A stretch of 64,000 nt of DNA from positions 372,001-436,000 of the forward strand of contig NZ_CP107989.1 in NCBI RefSeq assembly GCF_041435015.1, in the 5' to 3' direction. Both the position numbers and the translations under genes were made by a program. The notes beneath the pieces are model-generated. The model ran no database searches, had not been told where the DNA came from, and saw only the letters and a program-made list of their open reading frames with translations. The number at the start of each line of letters is the position of its first letter. Position 1 is the stretch's first letter. This stretch comes from Streptomyces canus (GTDB lineage Bacteria > Actinomycetota > Actinomycetes > Streptomycetales > Streptomycetaceae). Positions 1 through 8,520 of the stretch are shown here, piece after piece.

Positions 1-1019
1 TCCAGGCCGCACTCCTGCTTGGCGGTCTGGAAGCATTCCTCGACGGCCCAGCGGCTGCCCGCGATGCGGATCAGCTCGTCCAGGGTGGTGTCGGCGGGAC
101 AGTAGGCGATGTAGTAGGAGATCTCCTCGGGCCTGCTCACGCTGCGGCGGGCGAGGACCCAGTGCCGGCGGTCCTCGCGGTGCCAGGGCCTCACTTCGAC
201 GCGGGCCCAGTCGTAGATCCGCCGGCCATGGGCTCCCTCGCCGCAGGAACGGCGTTTCCATTTCTGCCGGGGCAGGCCGGGGAACAGGCCGTGGACGGGG
301 TGGTCGATGGACCAGCGGGTGACGACGGTGTCGTGCCGGGTGGTGGCCATGACGTGGAAGACGTCCGCCTGCTCGAGCTCGAAGCGCCAGCCCTTGCTGT
401 AGCCGTAGGCGGCGTCCGCCGTCACCCATCCGAAAGGGATCCGGTCGGTGATGGCCCGGCGGACCATCGCCTTGGCCATGGCCACCTTCGTCTCGAAGGC
501 GACGTGGTCGTCGATGCCGGCCCGCCGGCAGCGGTCCCGGTCGTCCGTCCAGGACGTGGGCAGATACAGACGGCGGTCTATCAACGTGCGTCCGCGGCCG
601 GTGGCGTAGGCGAGGAACACACCGATCTGGCTGTTCTCGGTGCGGCCGGCGGTTCCGGAGTACTGCCTTTGCACACCGGCCGAGCGGATGCCCTTCTTGA
701 GAAAGCCGGTGTCGTCGACGATCAGGACGGCATCCCGGTCTCCGAGGTGTTCCACGACGTAGTCGCGTACGTCGTTCAGGACCTCGTCGGCGTCCCACTC
801 GATCCGGTTCAGCAGTCGGTGGATGCGATCGGGACCGGCGTGTCCGGCCTCCTCCGCCAGCGTCCAGCCGTTCTTGCGCTGCAGCGGAGCGACCAGGCCC
901 CGCATGTAAGCCAGCGCCGACTGACGTGGCTCCTCCCGGTTGAACCTGTGCACGAACCGCTCATGCAGAGCGTCCAGTTCACCCGCCCACAGCCTGACAT
1001 CAGCAAGGTCCCCACCCAT
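1..1019 (-). mobile_element. IS701-family transposase, C-terminus outside window
   Basis: A DDE transposase read on the minus strand with no stop codon before base 1, so the C-terminus is off the window. Translation from ATG at 1019 begins MGGDLADVRLWAGEL and shows the family landmarks: VDDTGF near residue 102 (first Asp), TADAAYG near 201 (second Asp) and RWAVEECFQ near 327 (Glu). About 340 residues are visible, close to the usual full length of roughly 400. An in-frame GTG six bases upstream is an alternative start. I could not fix the terminal inverted repeats: the right end should lie just beyond 1019 and the left end is not in the window. Confidence 0.9.
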
Positions 1020-1096
1020 AACCACACCAACGACCGAATTGGCCAGCAGTCACGGCAAAGACCGTTGCAGTACTAGGACAGGACTCAAACCAATGT

Positions 1097-1112
1097 TGTG
1101 ACACTGGTGTGG
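1097..1112 (+). promoter_or_regulatory. Candidate operator upstream of the cupin gene
   Basis: TGTGACACTGGTGTGG lies about 100 bases upstream of the cupin start. A very similar element, TGTCACACATGGTGTGG, lies at 2330-2346 before the patatin operon, with one substitution and one extra central base. The two loci may share a regulator. Inference from sequence similarity only. Confidence 0.3.
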
Positions 1113-1211
1113 TCGCGCGTGTCACAGATTCGTCCGGAGCCCGGTCATCACTGGAGAGGCCATGGCAGCCATGGCCGGGTGAATCCAGGTGGATCCAAGG
1201 GAGGCCGACAC

Positions 1212-1655
1212 ATGTCGGACAAGGACGCAGCGCAGGAGACCGGAGTGCGGACCCAGTCGGAAGGATGGAAGACGGCGGCGACGATGCTGCAGGACACCGA
1301 TCCGCTCACCGTCGCAGAAGGCGCGTCAGCGATGACCATTTTCGTCGAGTGGCAGCCCGGAGACCCGGGAACCCCGCCCCACCGCCACCCGGGACCGGCG
1401 TTCGGCTACGTCCTCGAGGGAGCCGTCCGCTTCGAGCTCGAGGGGGAGCCCGAGCGGGTGATCGAGGCGGGCGGGACGTTCTGGGAACCGGGTGGCGACG
1501 CGATCCACTACCAGGACGGCAACGCGCTGTCCGACGCGTCCACCCGGTTCGTCGTGACCATGCTGTGCGCGCCGGGCAAGCCCATGGTGCAACTGGTCGA
1601 GGAGGAGGAACTGGCCCAGCGGGCCCACCTCCGCGCCCCACGGCCCACCGACTGA
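1212..1655 (+). CDS. Cupin-domain protein
   Basis: Small single-domain cupin of 147 residues. Cupin motif 1 contains H57-R-H59 followed by the FGYVLEG strand; motif 2 contains the EPGG turn and H100. His57, His59 and His100 are plausible metal ligands. Such proteins range from small-molecule binders to dioxygenases and isomerases, so substrate and reaction cannot be assigned. The start at 1212 was chosen because GGGAGG lies about 10 bases upstream; an in-frame start further upstream would add a low-complexity leader with no cupin similarity. The DUF5134 gene follows after 61 bases on the same strand and may be co-transcribed. Confidence 0.85.
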   Translation: MSDKDAAQETGVRTQSEGWKTAATMLQDTDPLTVAEGASAMTIFVEWQPGDPGTPPHRHPGPAFGYVLEGAVRFELEGEPERVIEAGGTFWEPGGDAIHYQDGNALSDASTRFVVTMLCAPGKPMVQLVEEEELAQRAHLRAPRPTD

Positions 1656-1716
1656 CCGCCCCGCACAAGGCGGTTGTGAAGGGATCCGTCCGCTTCAGGG
1701 GAGGGCGTGGTGAGGC

Positions 1717-2280
1717 ATGAGCGCCACTGATCTCGTGCACGGCATGCTGACAGCGCTGTTCGCGGCCGCGGCCGTGTACACGGCGTGGCAGGCCGTGCTG
1801 ACACGAGGCTCCGGATGGCGCGGCCGAGGCGACCGTCTCCTGCACACCGTCATGGCTTCGGCCATGGCGGTGATGCCGTGGCACCCGATCGACGAGGGGC
1901 CGCCACCGGGACGGGCGACCTTGTTCTTCGCCGCCGCGGCACTGTGGTTCCCGCTGACCGCGGTCCTCAGCCTCCGTGGCCCCGGATGGACCGGCCTCGT
2001 ACACAGGTCGCCCCACGCGGTCGGCATGGTCGCCATGGCATGGATGCCGCTGCGGCACGGCAGCGTCACGGACGCGCACACCGGCGACATGGTCACCGGC
2101 GTACTGACGCTCTGTCTGCTGGCCTACGCTCTCCGGTCGCTGACCCGGGACATGCCCACGCTGCTCGGAGCTCCTCCGGGCGGCGTGGGCATGTCCACCG
2201 ACCTCGGCGGGCCCTGCGACCGCTTCTGGCAAGGATCGATGGCCCTGGGCACGGCCATCATGCTGCTCATGCATCACTGA
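1717..2280 (+). CDS. DUF5134 membrane protein
   Basis: 187-residue integral membrane protein, likely with five or six helices, resembling the actinobacterial DUF5134 family. Typical features are an N-terminal helix after MSATDLVHG, a HTVMASAMAVMPW segment, a second His/Met-rich segment HAVGMVAMAWMPL and a C-terminal AIMLLMHH. The regularly placed His and Met residues in helices could bind metal or haem, but no function is established. The start is supported by GGGAGG about 16 bases and GAGG about 4 bases upstream. Family assignment is by recognised pattern only. Confidence 0.7.
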   Translation: MSATDLVHGMLTALFAAAAVYTAWQAVLTRGSGWRGRGDRLLHTVMASAMAVMPWHPIDEGPPPGRATLFFAAAALWFPLTAVLSLRGPGWTGLVHRSPHAVGMVAMAWMPLRHGSVTDAHTGDMVTGVLTLCLLAYALRSLTRDMPTLLGAPPGGVGMSTDLGGPCDRFWQGSMALGTAIMLLMHH

Positions 2281-2329
2281 CACTCGGCGCCGCAAAACCG
2301 TGTTGCCCGGGAACGCCGGTGCCCAACGG

Positions 2330-2348
2330 TGTCACACATGGTGTGGCA
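2330..2348 (+). promoter_or_regulatory. Inverted repeat upstream of the patatin operon
   Basis: TGTCACAC and GTGTGGCA face each other across ATG, with one mismatch, 58 bases upstream of the patatin start. It resembles the element at 1097-1112. A regulator-binding site is plausible; the binding protein is unknown. Confidence 0.35.
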
Positions 2349-2405
2349 GTCCGGTCCTAGGAGGAGAGGCAGTCCATTCTGCGCCCATGACGTGAAAGGT
2401 GGATC

Positions 2406-3332
2406 ATGAGGGGAAACCCCACCACAGTGGGTCTGCACACCCTTCCCCGTCCCGTGGCCGTGGTGGTGGGCGCCGGTGGTGTGCTCGGAGCGGCGCATAT
2501 CGGTGTCGGGTACGCGCTGGAGCGCCACGGATTCGCCCCAGACATGATCATCGGAACCTCGGTGGGTGCCCTCAACGGGGCCATCGCGGCCGCCCACCCC
2601 CACAGGGCCGCGCCGTGGCTGGACCACGTGTGGACCCAATTGCGTCGCCGTGACGTGTATCCGCTCGGCTACCTGTCCTCGCGGAGCAGCGTCTTCACCG
2701 ATCGCGGCCTGCGCCGGCTGATCGCCCGGGCCGGGCTGCCCTCGCAGATCGAGGCACTGGCGGTCCCGTTCACCGCGGTGGCCACCGACCTGGTCACCGG
2801 TGCTCCGGTGCTGCTCGACCAGGGGGACCTGGAGTCCGCGCTGCTGGCCAGCGCGGCCATTCCCGGGATGCTGCCCCCGGTGGAACGTGCGGGGCGCACC
2901 CTCGTCGACGGCGGGCTGATCGCCTATGTCCCGGTGTTGGCGGCTCTGCAGGCCGGGGCGGCCAGCGTGGTGGTGGTGGCAACCGGGCCGGAGAGCTCCC
3001 CGTTGCGCCCCACCATTCCGCGTCGACGTGCCAGTGCGATCGCCGCCAGGGCCGGGCTGCTGCTGTTGCACCACCAGATCGAGCGTGACCTGCGCGAGGT
3101 CTCCCAGCACATCCCGACCGTCGTGCTGCCGACCGGTATCGAAGCCTGGCCCGCCCCCTGGGACTTCGGCCAGTCCCAGCGGCTGATCAGCACCGCGTGC
3201 CGCGCAGCCGAGGGCTTTCTGGACGGGCTGCGCATCAGCGGCCCGGGGCTTTATCGGGCCGACGACGCCTCGGCGACATCGGGAGGCCCGGACGAGACAA
3301 CCATTTCTTCCACAGCGGAGGTCGGCCTGTGA
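2406..3332 (+). CDS. Patatin-like phospholipase
   Basis: 308-residue patatin-family acyl hydrolase, expected to release fatty acids from phospho- or glycolipids through a Ser-Asp dyad. The sequence shows the glycine-rich oxyanion segment VVGAGGVLGAAH (about 20-31), the nucleophile elbow GTSVG with Ser52, and the DGG motif with Asp168. No signal peptide or obvious membrane segment is visible, so a cytoplasmic or membrane-peripheral location is likely. Its stop overlaps the GTG start of the glycosyltransferase (GTGA at 3329-3332). It heads a four-gene coupled operon, which suggests lipid or glycolipid processing. Confidence 0.88.
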   Translation: MRGNPTTVGLHTLPRPVAVVVGAGGVLGAAHIGVGYALERHGFAPDMIIGTSVGALNGAIAAAHPHRAAPWLDHVWTQLRRRDVYPLGYLSSRSSVFTDRGLRRLIARAGLPSQIEALAVPFTAVATDLVTGAPVLLDQGDLESALLASAAIPGMLPPVERAGRTLVDGGLIAYVPVLAALQAGAASVVVVATGPESSPLRPTIPRRRASAIAARAGLLLLHHQIERDLREVSQHIPTVVLPTGIEAWPAPWDFGQSQRLISTACRAAEGFLDGLRISGPGLYRADDASATSGGPDETTISSTAEVGL

Positions 3333-4555
3333 GCACCATCGCGTTCCTGAGCATCGGCATGCACGGTCACGTCAACCCGACGCTGCCGGTCGTGGCCGAA
3401 CTTGTTCGGCGCGGTCACACCGTCACGTACCACACGTCGCCCGCGTTCCGTGAGGAGATCGAGGCGACCGGCGCGAGCGTGTACCTGTACCCCGGGGGCG
3501 ACCAGCCCTTTCCCGATCCGCCGACACCGCTCTCGTGGATGGAGGCGCTCGCGAGCACCGCCGTCCACATGCTGCCCGCCGTGCTCACCGACCTGCGCAG
3601 CGACCGACCCGACCTGATCGTCCACGACAGCGCCTGTCTGTGGGGGGCGGTGGCCGCCCGCGAACTCGGGGTACCGGCAGCCTCCTCATTCACCACGTTC
3701 GCCCTCAACCGGCATGTCCCCAGCCCCACCCGTGGCTCCTTGGACCTGCTGACCGCGGCGACGGCTCAACCCCGCAGTGTCCAGGGCTACCTGCGATCCC
3801 GCTGGGCACTGCACCGCCGCTTCGACGCGCGCGGGCTGCCCCTGCTCGACCTGGCGAACATCCGCCAGCCGCTCAACCTGGTCTACACCTCACGGGCGTT
3901 CCAGCCTGCAGTCGAGGACTTCGACCAGTCCTACCGGTTCGTCGGCCCAAGCATCGGCGCCCGACCGGCCGACCCGTCGTTCCCGACCGACCGGCTGCGG
4001 GACCCGGTGCTGTTCGCCTCGCTGGGCACGGTGTTCAACGCCGACCCCCAGTTGCTGCGCACCCTGGCCACCGAGCTCGCCCCGCTGGGCGGCACCGTGA
4101 TCGTCGCCACCGGCCAGACCGACCCCGAGGCACTGGGTCCTTTGCCGGCCAACGTGCTCGCCCGCCGCTTCGTGCCGCAACCGGAGGTACTGGCCCGCGC
4201 GGCGCTGTTCGTCACCCACGGCGGGATGAACAGCGTCAACGAGGCCCTGTACACCGGGGTTCCCCTGCTGGTGGTCCCCCAGGGTGCCGATCAGCCGATG
4301 GTGGCCCGGCGCGTCGTCGAGCTCGGCGCGGGCCTGTCGATCCGTACCCAGGACGTCGCCAGGGGCTCGGTGAACGTCCTCGCCCAGCAGCTGCTCCACG
4401 ACCCGCGGTTCCGAGCTGCCGCGCGCACCCTGGAGGTCGCCCAGCGCGAAGCGGGGGGATATCGGCGCGCCGCCGACGAACTCGAGGGGTACCTGCACGC
4501 GGCCGGCCCGGCCGGTCAGTCGTCTCCGCCGGTCCGGCACAGCGAGGCCGAGTGA
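3329..4555 (+). CDS. Glycosyltransferase, MGT/UGT type (GT1)
   Basis: 408-residue GT-B fold glycosyltransferase of the macrolide/UDP-glycosyl type. The N-terminus STIAFLSIGMHGHVNP is the usual acceptor-domain start, and the donor-binding signature THGGMNSVNEAL with PQGADQP follows near residues 295-325. It should move a sugar from an NDP-sugar to a small lipophilic or polyketide-like acceptor. The GTG at 3329 was chosen over earlier in-frame starts because it begins the conserved fold and overlaps the patatin stop. It overlaps the next gene by ATGA. Coupling to a patatin lipase suggests a lipid or lipid-linked acceptor; that is inference. Confidence 0.88.
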   Translation: MSTIAFLSIGMHGHVNPTLPVVAELVRRGHTVTYHTSPAFREEIEATGASVYLYPGGDQPFPDPPTPLSWMEALASTAVHMLPAVLTDLRSDRPDLIVHDSACLWGAVAARELGVPAASSFTTFALNRHVPSPTRGSLDLLTAATAQPRSVQGYLRSRWALHRRFDARGLPLLDLANIRQPLNLVYTSRAFQPAVEDFDQSYRFVGPSIGARPADPSFPTDRLRDPVLFASLGTVFNADPQLLRTLATELAPLGGTVIVATGQTDPEALGPLPANVLARRFVPQPEVLARAALFVTHGGMNSVNEALYTGVPLLVVPQGADQPMVARRVVELGAGLSIRTQDVARGSVNVLAQQLLHDPRFRAAARTLEVAQREAGGYRRAADELEGYLHAAGPAGQSSPPVRHSEAE

Positions 4556-5043
4556 TGTCCCCCGCCGTCCTTGTCCTGCTGGTGTTCGCCGGGGTGTCGG
4601 AGGCCGCCGGGCGCATCCTGCCTCTCGTGGCGCGCCGGCCTGGTATGCCGCGGACTCTCGTGGCCGCGTTGCTGCTGCCCGCCGGCCTCGTCGAGGGTGT
4701 GGTGTTCGCTCTGTGGCCGCTGACCGCGTGGACCATGGCCGAGTCGGTGGTGTCCTCTCCTTCGCCAGGAACCGGCCTGGAGTGGACACCAGGCGTGGTC
4801 GCCCCACTCGTGCTCGCCGCCGTCCTCGCCTTCCCGTTGCTCGGGCCCCTGCTCCACCTGGTGCTCTTTGTGGGGGTGGGGGCCGGTCTGGTCGGGCCGC
4901 TCGCCGCGGCGAGCGGGCTGGACCGGTGGAGCGCCGCCGGTTGCGTCGCCGTCGCCGGGGCCGGGCTCGCTCTCGCGGTGGAGACCGTCCGGCGCCTCGT
5001 CGTGAGGATCAGCACGACCGGAGCACAGGAGCCGATCGCATGA
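4555..5043 (+). CDS. Small multi-pass membrane protein, unknown function
   Basis: 162-residue hydrophobic protein with about four predicted helices: VLVLLVFAGVSEAAGRI, a central LVAALLLPAGLVEGVVFALWPL, APLVLAAVLAFPLLGPLLHLVLFVG in two parts, and AAGCVAVAGAGLALAV. I do not recognise a family. It starts inside the stop of the glycosyltransferase (ATGA) and its stop overlaps the next start in the same way, so it is translationally coupled on both sides and probably works with its neighbours at the membrane, perhaps as an anchor or lipid transporter. Confidence 0.7.
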   Translation: MSPAVLVLLVFAGVSEAAGRILPLVARRPGMPRTLVAALLLPAGLVEGVVFALWPLTAWTMAESVVSSPSPGTGLEWTPGVVAPLVLAAVLAFPLLGPLLHLVLFVGVGAGLVGPLAAASGLDRWSAAGCVAVAGAGLALAVETVRRLVVRISTTGAQEPIA

Positions 5044-5978
5044 ACGATTTCTTGTTCTGGGCCTGCGTGGCCGGGCCTGCTCTGCTGGCCGAAGCCCTGC
5101 TGGCCCGCTACGAGGTTCTGGCCTACGGTGCCGGCTGGCGGGCCCCTGCCACCGAGCTCCCGGCAGGTGTCCCCTACGCCCGGGGCGCGGCCGCTGACAG
5201 TCCCCCGGGTGCCTACCTGGTCTACCTCGACGGCATTGGCAAACGCCGCGTCCGTGACAGCCGGGACGGCGGACAGCTGGTCGAGGCCCTGATCGCCGGA
5301 GCGCCGGAGCTGCGAGTGCTGGGACAGATACAACCCTATTCACCACTGGCCGACCCGCTTGCCGACCGGCCGGTGTGGGCGTGGCTGCGCCGCCACGTCG
5401 GGTTGCTGCTGTTCCTCCACAACGTCATGCAGACCTTCGTCGCCGCCGACCACCGCTACCGGCCCCTGTACAACCGAGCCGTTGGCTCCCAGATCGCCAC
5501 TCAACTCCGGCTCGCCGGCTACCAGCCCGACAGCGGTACGCCCGTGGTACTGCTCAGCTACAGCGGCGGCGCCCAGGTCACCACCGGCGCGGTCGACGAG
5601 CTGTTCACGCGGCTACGCTGCCCGCTCCTGCTGATCACGCTCGGCGGGTTCCACAACGGAGCCAACGACCTCACCCATGCCGAGCACCTGCATCAACTCA
5701 CCAGCACGAACGACCGGATTGAGCAGATCGGCACCTGGATCTTCCCCCAACGCTGGCGGCTCTTCCGTCGTAGCGGATGGAACCGGGCCGTTCGTGCCGG
5801 GAAGATCACGGTGCATCGGCTCGACCCGGCCACTCACTTCGGCACTCAGAGCTACATCAGCCCAACGGCTCAGCTGCCCGATGGCCGCAGCCACCTCGAC
5901 CACACCGCGGACACGGTGATCGCGATCATCCGCGCCCACCACGGCACGGCCGTCGCGCAAGGCGACCCGTTGCCTTGA
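5040..5978 (+). CDS. Alpha/beta-hydrolase-like protein, uncharacterised
   Basis: 312-residue protein, last gene of the coupled patatin operon. An N-terminal hydrophobic stretch (about 4-20, FLFWACVAGPALLAEALLA) could be an anchor. The body has a serine-hydrolase-like nucleophile elbow LLSYSGGAQ with Ser175, preceded by strands typical of alpha/beta hydrolases. A late His (H290 region, SHLDHTADT) could complete a triad. I do not recognise the exact family. It may act on the same lipid substrate as the patatin protein. It starts at ATG inside the stop of the previous gene (ATGA). Confidence 0.65.
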   Translation: MNDFLFWACVAGPALLAEALLARYEVLAYGAGWRAPATELPAGVPYARGAAADSPPGAYLVYLDGIGKRRVRDSRDGGQLVEALIAGAPELRVLGQIQPYSPLADPLADRPVWAWLRRHVGLLLFLHNVMQTFVAADHRYRPLYNRAVGSQIATQLRLAGYQPDSGTPVVLLSYSGGAQVTTGAVDELFTRLRCPLLLITLGGFHNGANDLTHAEHLHQLTSTNDRIEQIGTWIFPQRWRLFRRSGWNRAVRAGKITVHRLDPATHFGTQSYISPTAQLPDGRSHLDHTADTVIAIIRAHHGTAVAQGDPLP

Positions 5979-6337
5979 GGGCCCCGACCGGGGCGCGCAG
6001 CGCAGGATCCGGCACGATCGGTCGCGACTCGACGCGGACGGACACGGGGAGATGAGCAACGGAGCCGGGGCCCAAAGTGCTGTTCAGGTCCGGCAATTCC
6101 CTGTACGGCCCGCCGTCCCCGAGTACATCAGCACGCCCTGTCAGGGCGGCCGGCCGAACCGCTTGGCCACACCATCCTGTAGATCCCCGAGACAGCCCCT
6201 GGCCCGAGGAGCGTCGCCACTCGCCCCGCGAAGGGGCCCGGCTACTGGCAGGCCCACCCTGCCAGTACGGGCAACCTGAGGTACATCCCGGCACGCCTGA
6301 CGCCCCATCAGGATGAGCGTCACGCGCAGGCGCGGAT
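5979..6337. other. Intergenic stretch, no gene supported
   Basis: About 360 bases between the convergent hydrolase and nitroreductase genes. Short open frames here lack a convincing ribosome site or recognisable product. The one clear structure is the hairpin at 6243-6267. Confidence 0.6.
6243..6267. terminator. Hairpin between convergent genes
   Basis: Perfect 10-base inverted repeat, TACTGGCAGG and CCTGCCAGTA, with a five-base loop, 70 bases past the nitroreductase stop. No T-run follows, as is common in Streptomyces terminators. It could serve either strand. Confidence 0.5.
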
Positions 6338-7003
6338 CTATCCCTCGACGAAGGCGACCGTCTCGTCAAGCGGCGCACGGCCTGTACGGGCGTCTGCCGC
6401 GTTGACGTCCTCGAACCCGATCGACATGCCACAGAAGAGGACGAGCTCGTCCGGTGGTGACAGGACCTCGGCGACGGTCCTGTGAAACTTCGCCCAGGCC
6501 ATCTGCGGACAACTGTGCAGCCCTTCGGCGCGCAGCAGCAGCATGACAGTCTGCAAGTACATGCCGACGTCAGCCCACTGGGCTGGGCCCATGTCACGGT
6601 CGATGTAGCAGAACAGGGCAGCGGGCGCACCGAAGCAATCCCAATTTGCGGCGGCGGCCCTCTGACGCGCCTCCAGATCCTCACGCGGAATACCGAGAGC
6701 GCCGTAGCGCTGCTCACCGAAGGCGGATCGCCGCTCGCGGTAGGGCGACTTCAGCGCGGGCGGGTACATCTCGTATTCCGGCTCGTCCCAGGGGTCACCT
6801 GAGGCCAGGCGCTCCCCGGCGCGATTCTTGATCACGGCCAGTGGCGCGCCCGTCACGACAAAGGGGCGCCACGGCTGGATGTTCGATCCGGACGGCGCCC
6901 AGGCTGCTGCGGACAGAACGCGCTCCAGCGTCTCCCTCGGAACACGGCGCTCTGTGAATGCGCGCACCGCCCGTCGGCTCGTGACCGCCTCATAGGTGTC
7001 CAT
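6338..7003 (-). CDS. Nitroreductase-family flavoprotein
   Basis: FMN-dependent nitroreductase-like protein of about 221 residues. The start MDTYEAVTSRRAVRAF contains the SRRAVR phosphate-binding motif; AAWAPSGSNIQPWRP is the family flavin-binding turn, and a C-terminal helix follows LVLFCGMSIGFED. It should reduce nitro, quinone or related acceptors with NAD(P)H. The start at 7003 matches the usual N-terminus and has GGAG nine bases upstream; in-frame starts at 7018, 7030 and 7042 are possible. It is divergent from the azoreductase-like gene, and the shared promoter region holds a candidate MarR site (7061-7090). Confidence 0.85.
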   Translation of the reverse strand: MDTYEAVTSRRAVRAFTERRVPRETLERVLSAAAWAPSGSNIQPWRPFVVTGAPLAVIKNRAGERLASGDPWDEPEYEMYPPALKSPYRERRSAFGEQRYGALGIPREDLEARQRAAAANWDCFGAPAALFCYIDRDMGPAQWADVGMYLQTVMLLLRAEGLHSCPQMAWAKFHRTVAEVLSPPDELVLFCGMSIGFEDVNAADARTGRAPLDETVAFVEG

Positions 7004-7060
7004 GACCGCCCGCTCCATTCCACTCCACATGGCCTTCATCACACCCGCGACGGTAGCAGT

Positions 7061-7090
7061 CGATACCGTATCGTGTGAAACTATCTAGCC
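7061..7090 (+). promoter_or_regulatory. Candidate MarR operator, copy 1
   Basis: This 30-base segment matches 8521-8550 upstream of the marR gene at 24 of 30 positions in the same orientation. The shared core is TGAAACTA followed two bases later by TAGCC, with CGATAC at the left edge. Here the left half, CGATACCGTATCG, is also a perfect 13-base palindrome. It lies between the divergent nitroreductase and azoreductase-like genes. Probable binding site of the MarR protein at 8016-8501. Confidence 0.6.
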
Positions 7091-7144
7091 GAATCCTCAG
7101 CCCCTGGTCCCCGGGCCTCGGGCACTGCACCTTGGAGAAAGTCC

Positions 7145-7795
7145 ATGGCCACGCTGCTGCACATCGACTCGTCCGTGTTCTCCGGCGAGGCGTCCTCGTC
7201 CCGTTCGGTCACGGCCGCCTTTCGCAGGACATGGGAGGAGCAGCACCCGGAAGGCGCAGTGATCTACCGCGACCTCGCTGCCGACCCTGTCCCGCACATC
7301 ACCGCCGACGCCTGGTCCGCCGGTTACACCGCCCCGTCCGAGCACAATCCGGAGCAGTCCGCCGCGTTCGCCGCACGCGTGAAGCTCATCGAGGAGCTGG
7401 AACAGGCGGACGCCGTCCTGATCGGCGCCCCCATGTACAACTTCTCGATTCCGTCGACCCTCAAGGCGTGGCTGGACAGCGTGCTCCTGCTCGGCCGCAC
7501 CGCCGGCGAGACCCCGTCCGCCCAGGGCACCCCGGCCCTCGTCGTCGCCAGCCGCGGCGGCTCCTACGCGGCGGGCACGCCGCGTGAGGGCTACGACTTC
7601 GTGCAGAACTACCTGCAGGCCGTCCTCAAGGGCACCCTCGGCCTGGACCTCGAGTTCATCGTTCCGGAACTCACCATGGCCCCTCGCAACCCGGGCATGT
7701 CCGAACTGATCCCTCGCTACGAAGCGTCCCGCCAGCACGCCTTGGAGGAGGCGGCGGCCAAGGCCAAGGGACTCGCGGAGCGTCTCGCCGCGTAA
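7145..7795 (+). CDS. FMN-dependent NADH-azoreductase/quinone reductase
   Basis: 216-residue flavodoxin-fold oxidoreductase of the AzoR type. The N-terminus ATLLHIDSSVFSGEASSSRS carries the phosphate loop for FMN, and GAPMYNFSIPSTLKAWLD is the conserved family motif near residues 98-115. It probably reduces quinones and azo compounds by two-electron transfer from NAD(P)H, limiting redox cycling. GGAG lies eight bases before the ATG. It is divergent from the nitroreductase and preceded by the candidate MarR operator, so it is probably induced by quinone-type or electrophilic compounds. A strong hairpin follows the stop. Confidence 0.9.
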   Translation: MATLLHIDSSVFSGEASSSRSVTAAFRRTWEEQHPEGAVIYRDLAADPVPHITADAWSAGYTAPSEHNPEQSAAFAARVKLIEELEQADAVLIGAPMYNFSIPSTLKAWLDSVLLLGRTAGETPSAQGTPALVVASRGGSYAAGTPREGYDFVQNYLQAVLKGTLGLDLEFIVPELTMAPRNPGMSELIPRYEASRQHALEEAAAKAKGLAERLAA

Positions 7796-7811
7796 CGCTC
7801 CGGGCCGCCGA

Positions 7812-7850
7812 ACGCCGTGTCACGCCCTCACCGAGGACGTGACACGGCGT
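7812..7850 (+). terminator. Strong hairpin after the azoreductase gene
   Basis: Perfect 13-base inverted repeat, ACGCCGTGTCACG and CGTGACACGGCGT, with a 13-base loop, 16 bases past the stop. It lies between this gene and the convergent marR gene and may terminate both. Confidence 0.75.
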
Positions 7851-8015
7851 ACTCGGGGCCCATGCTCGTGCCACGAGACCTGGCCCTGGGGGGGTGGGCA
7901 GCGCGGCAATGTGGACGGCTGAGTGTTCGGCCTTCCGGGGGCGCTCGCAGGGGTGCGGACCATCCCGGCCAGGTGCGGAAGCCGCATGCGCCCAAGAGCG
8001 CCGACGCGGGCGCGC

Positions 8016-8501
8016 CTACGCCTCGTCGTCCGCGGGATGGGCAAGCCGGGTCAGGAGATCCGTCAGCTGCTCGGGTGCGCCGCGCCCCAGTTCGGCAACC
8101 AGACGCTCAGCCAGCGGCTCGGCCGCCTCGTGGGCGGAATCGAAGAGCTCCAGTCCCCGAGGTGTGATCTCCACCGCCCTGACCCGCCGGTCCCCGGGAA
8201 CCGCCTTGCGTACGGCCAGACCCTTGCGCTCCAGGTCGTCCACGATTCGCATGATCCCGGCTTTGTCCGTGCCTGTCGCCACCGCCAGATCCCGCTGCAC
8301 CGTGGGCCCGTGATTGACCAGCTCGATCAGCACAGCGAAATGCCGCAACTCGATGCCGAGCGGCCGAAGCGCCTCACCCATCACCGCGGCTACACGCCAG
8401 TGCGCCCGGCGCAGCAGCAGTCCGAGAGCGAAGGGGGAGGGATCCCCGGGGCGGTCGGTCGCACGCGCGGCGGTGGAGTGGTGGGGAACATCGTCGGCCA
8501 T
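8016..8501 (-). CDS. MarR-family transcriptional regulator
   Basis: 161-residue winged-helix regulator. The DNA-binding region spans LVNHGPTVQRDLAVATGTDKAGIMRIVDDLERKGL (shown only as landmarks: recognition helix TDKAGIMRIVDDL near 78-90), followed by the wing RKAVPGDRRVRAVEIT. MarR proteins usually repress efflux or detoxification genes and release DNA on binding phenolic or oxidant ligands. Its own upstream region (8521-8550) and the nitroreductase/azoreductase promoter (7061-7090) share a near-identical 30-base element, pointing to autoregulation and control of the two flavoproteins. Confidence 0.9.
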   Translation of the reverse strand: MADDVPHHSTAARATDRPGDPSPFALGLLLRRAHWRVAAVMGEALRPLGIELRHFAVLIELVNHGPTVQRDLAVATGTDKAGIMRIVDDLERKGLAVRKAVPGDRRVRAVEITPRGLELFDSAHEAAEPLAERLVAELGRGAPEQLTDLLTRLAHPADDEA

Positions 8502-8520
8502 GACATCAGACTACTTCATT

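Noticed and set aside
162..1076. Long plus-strand open frame over the transposase
   Set aside because: Low-complexity high-GC shadow; the minus strand encodes the intact DDE motifs.
6052..6279. Small plus-strand open frame in the 6.0-6.3 kb gap
   Set aside because: No convincing ribosome site, biased composition, and it runs through a hairpin.
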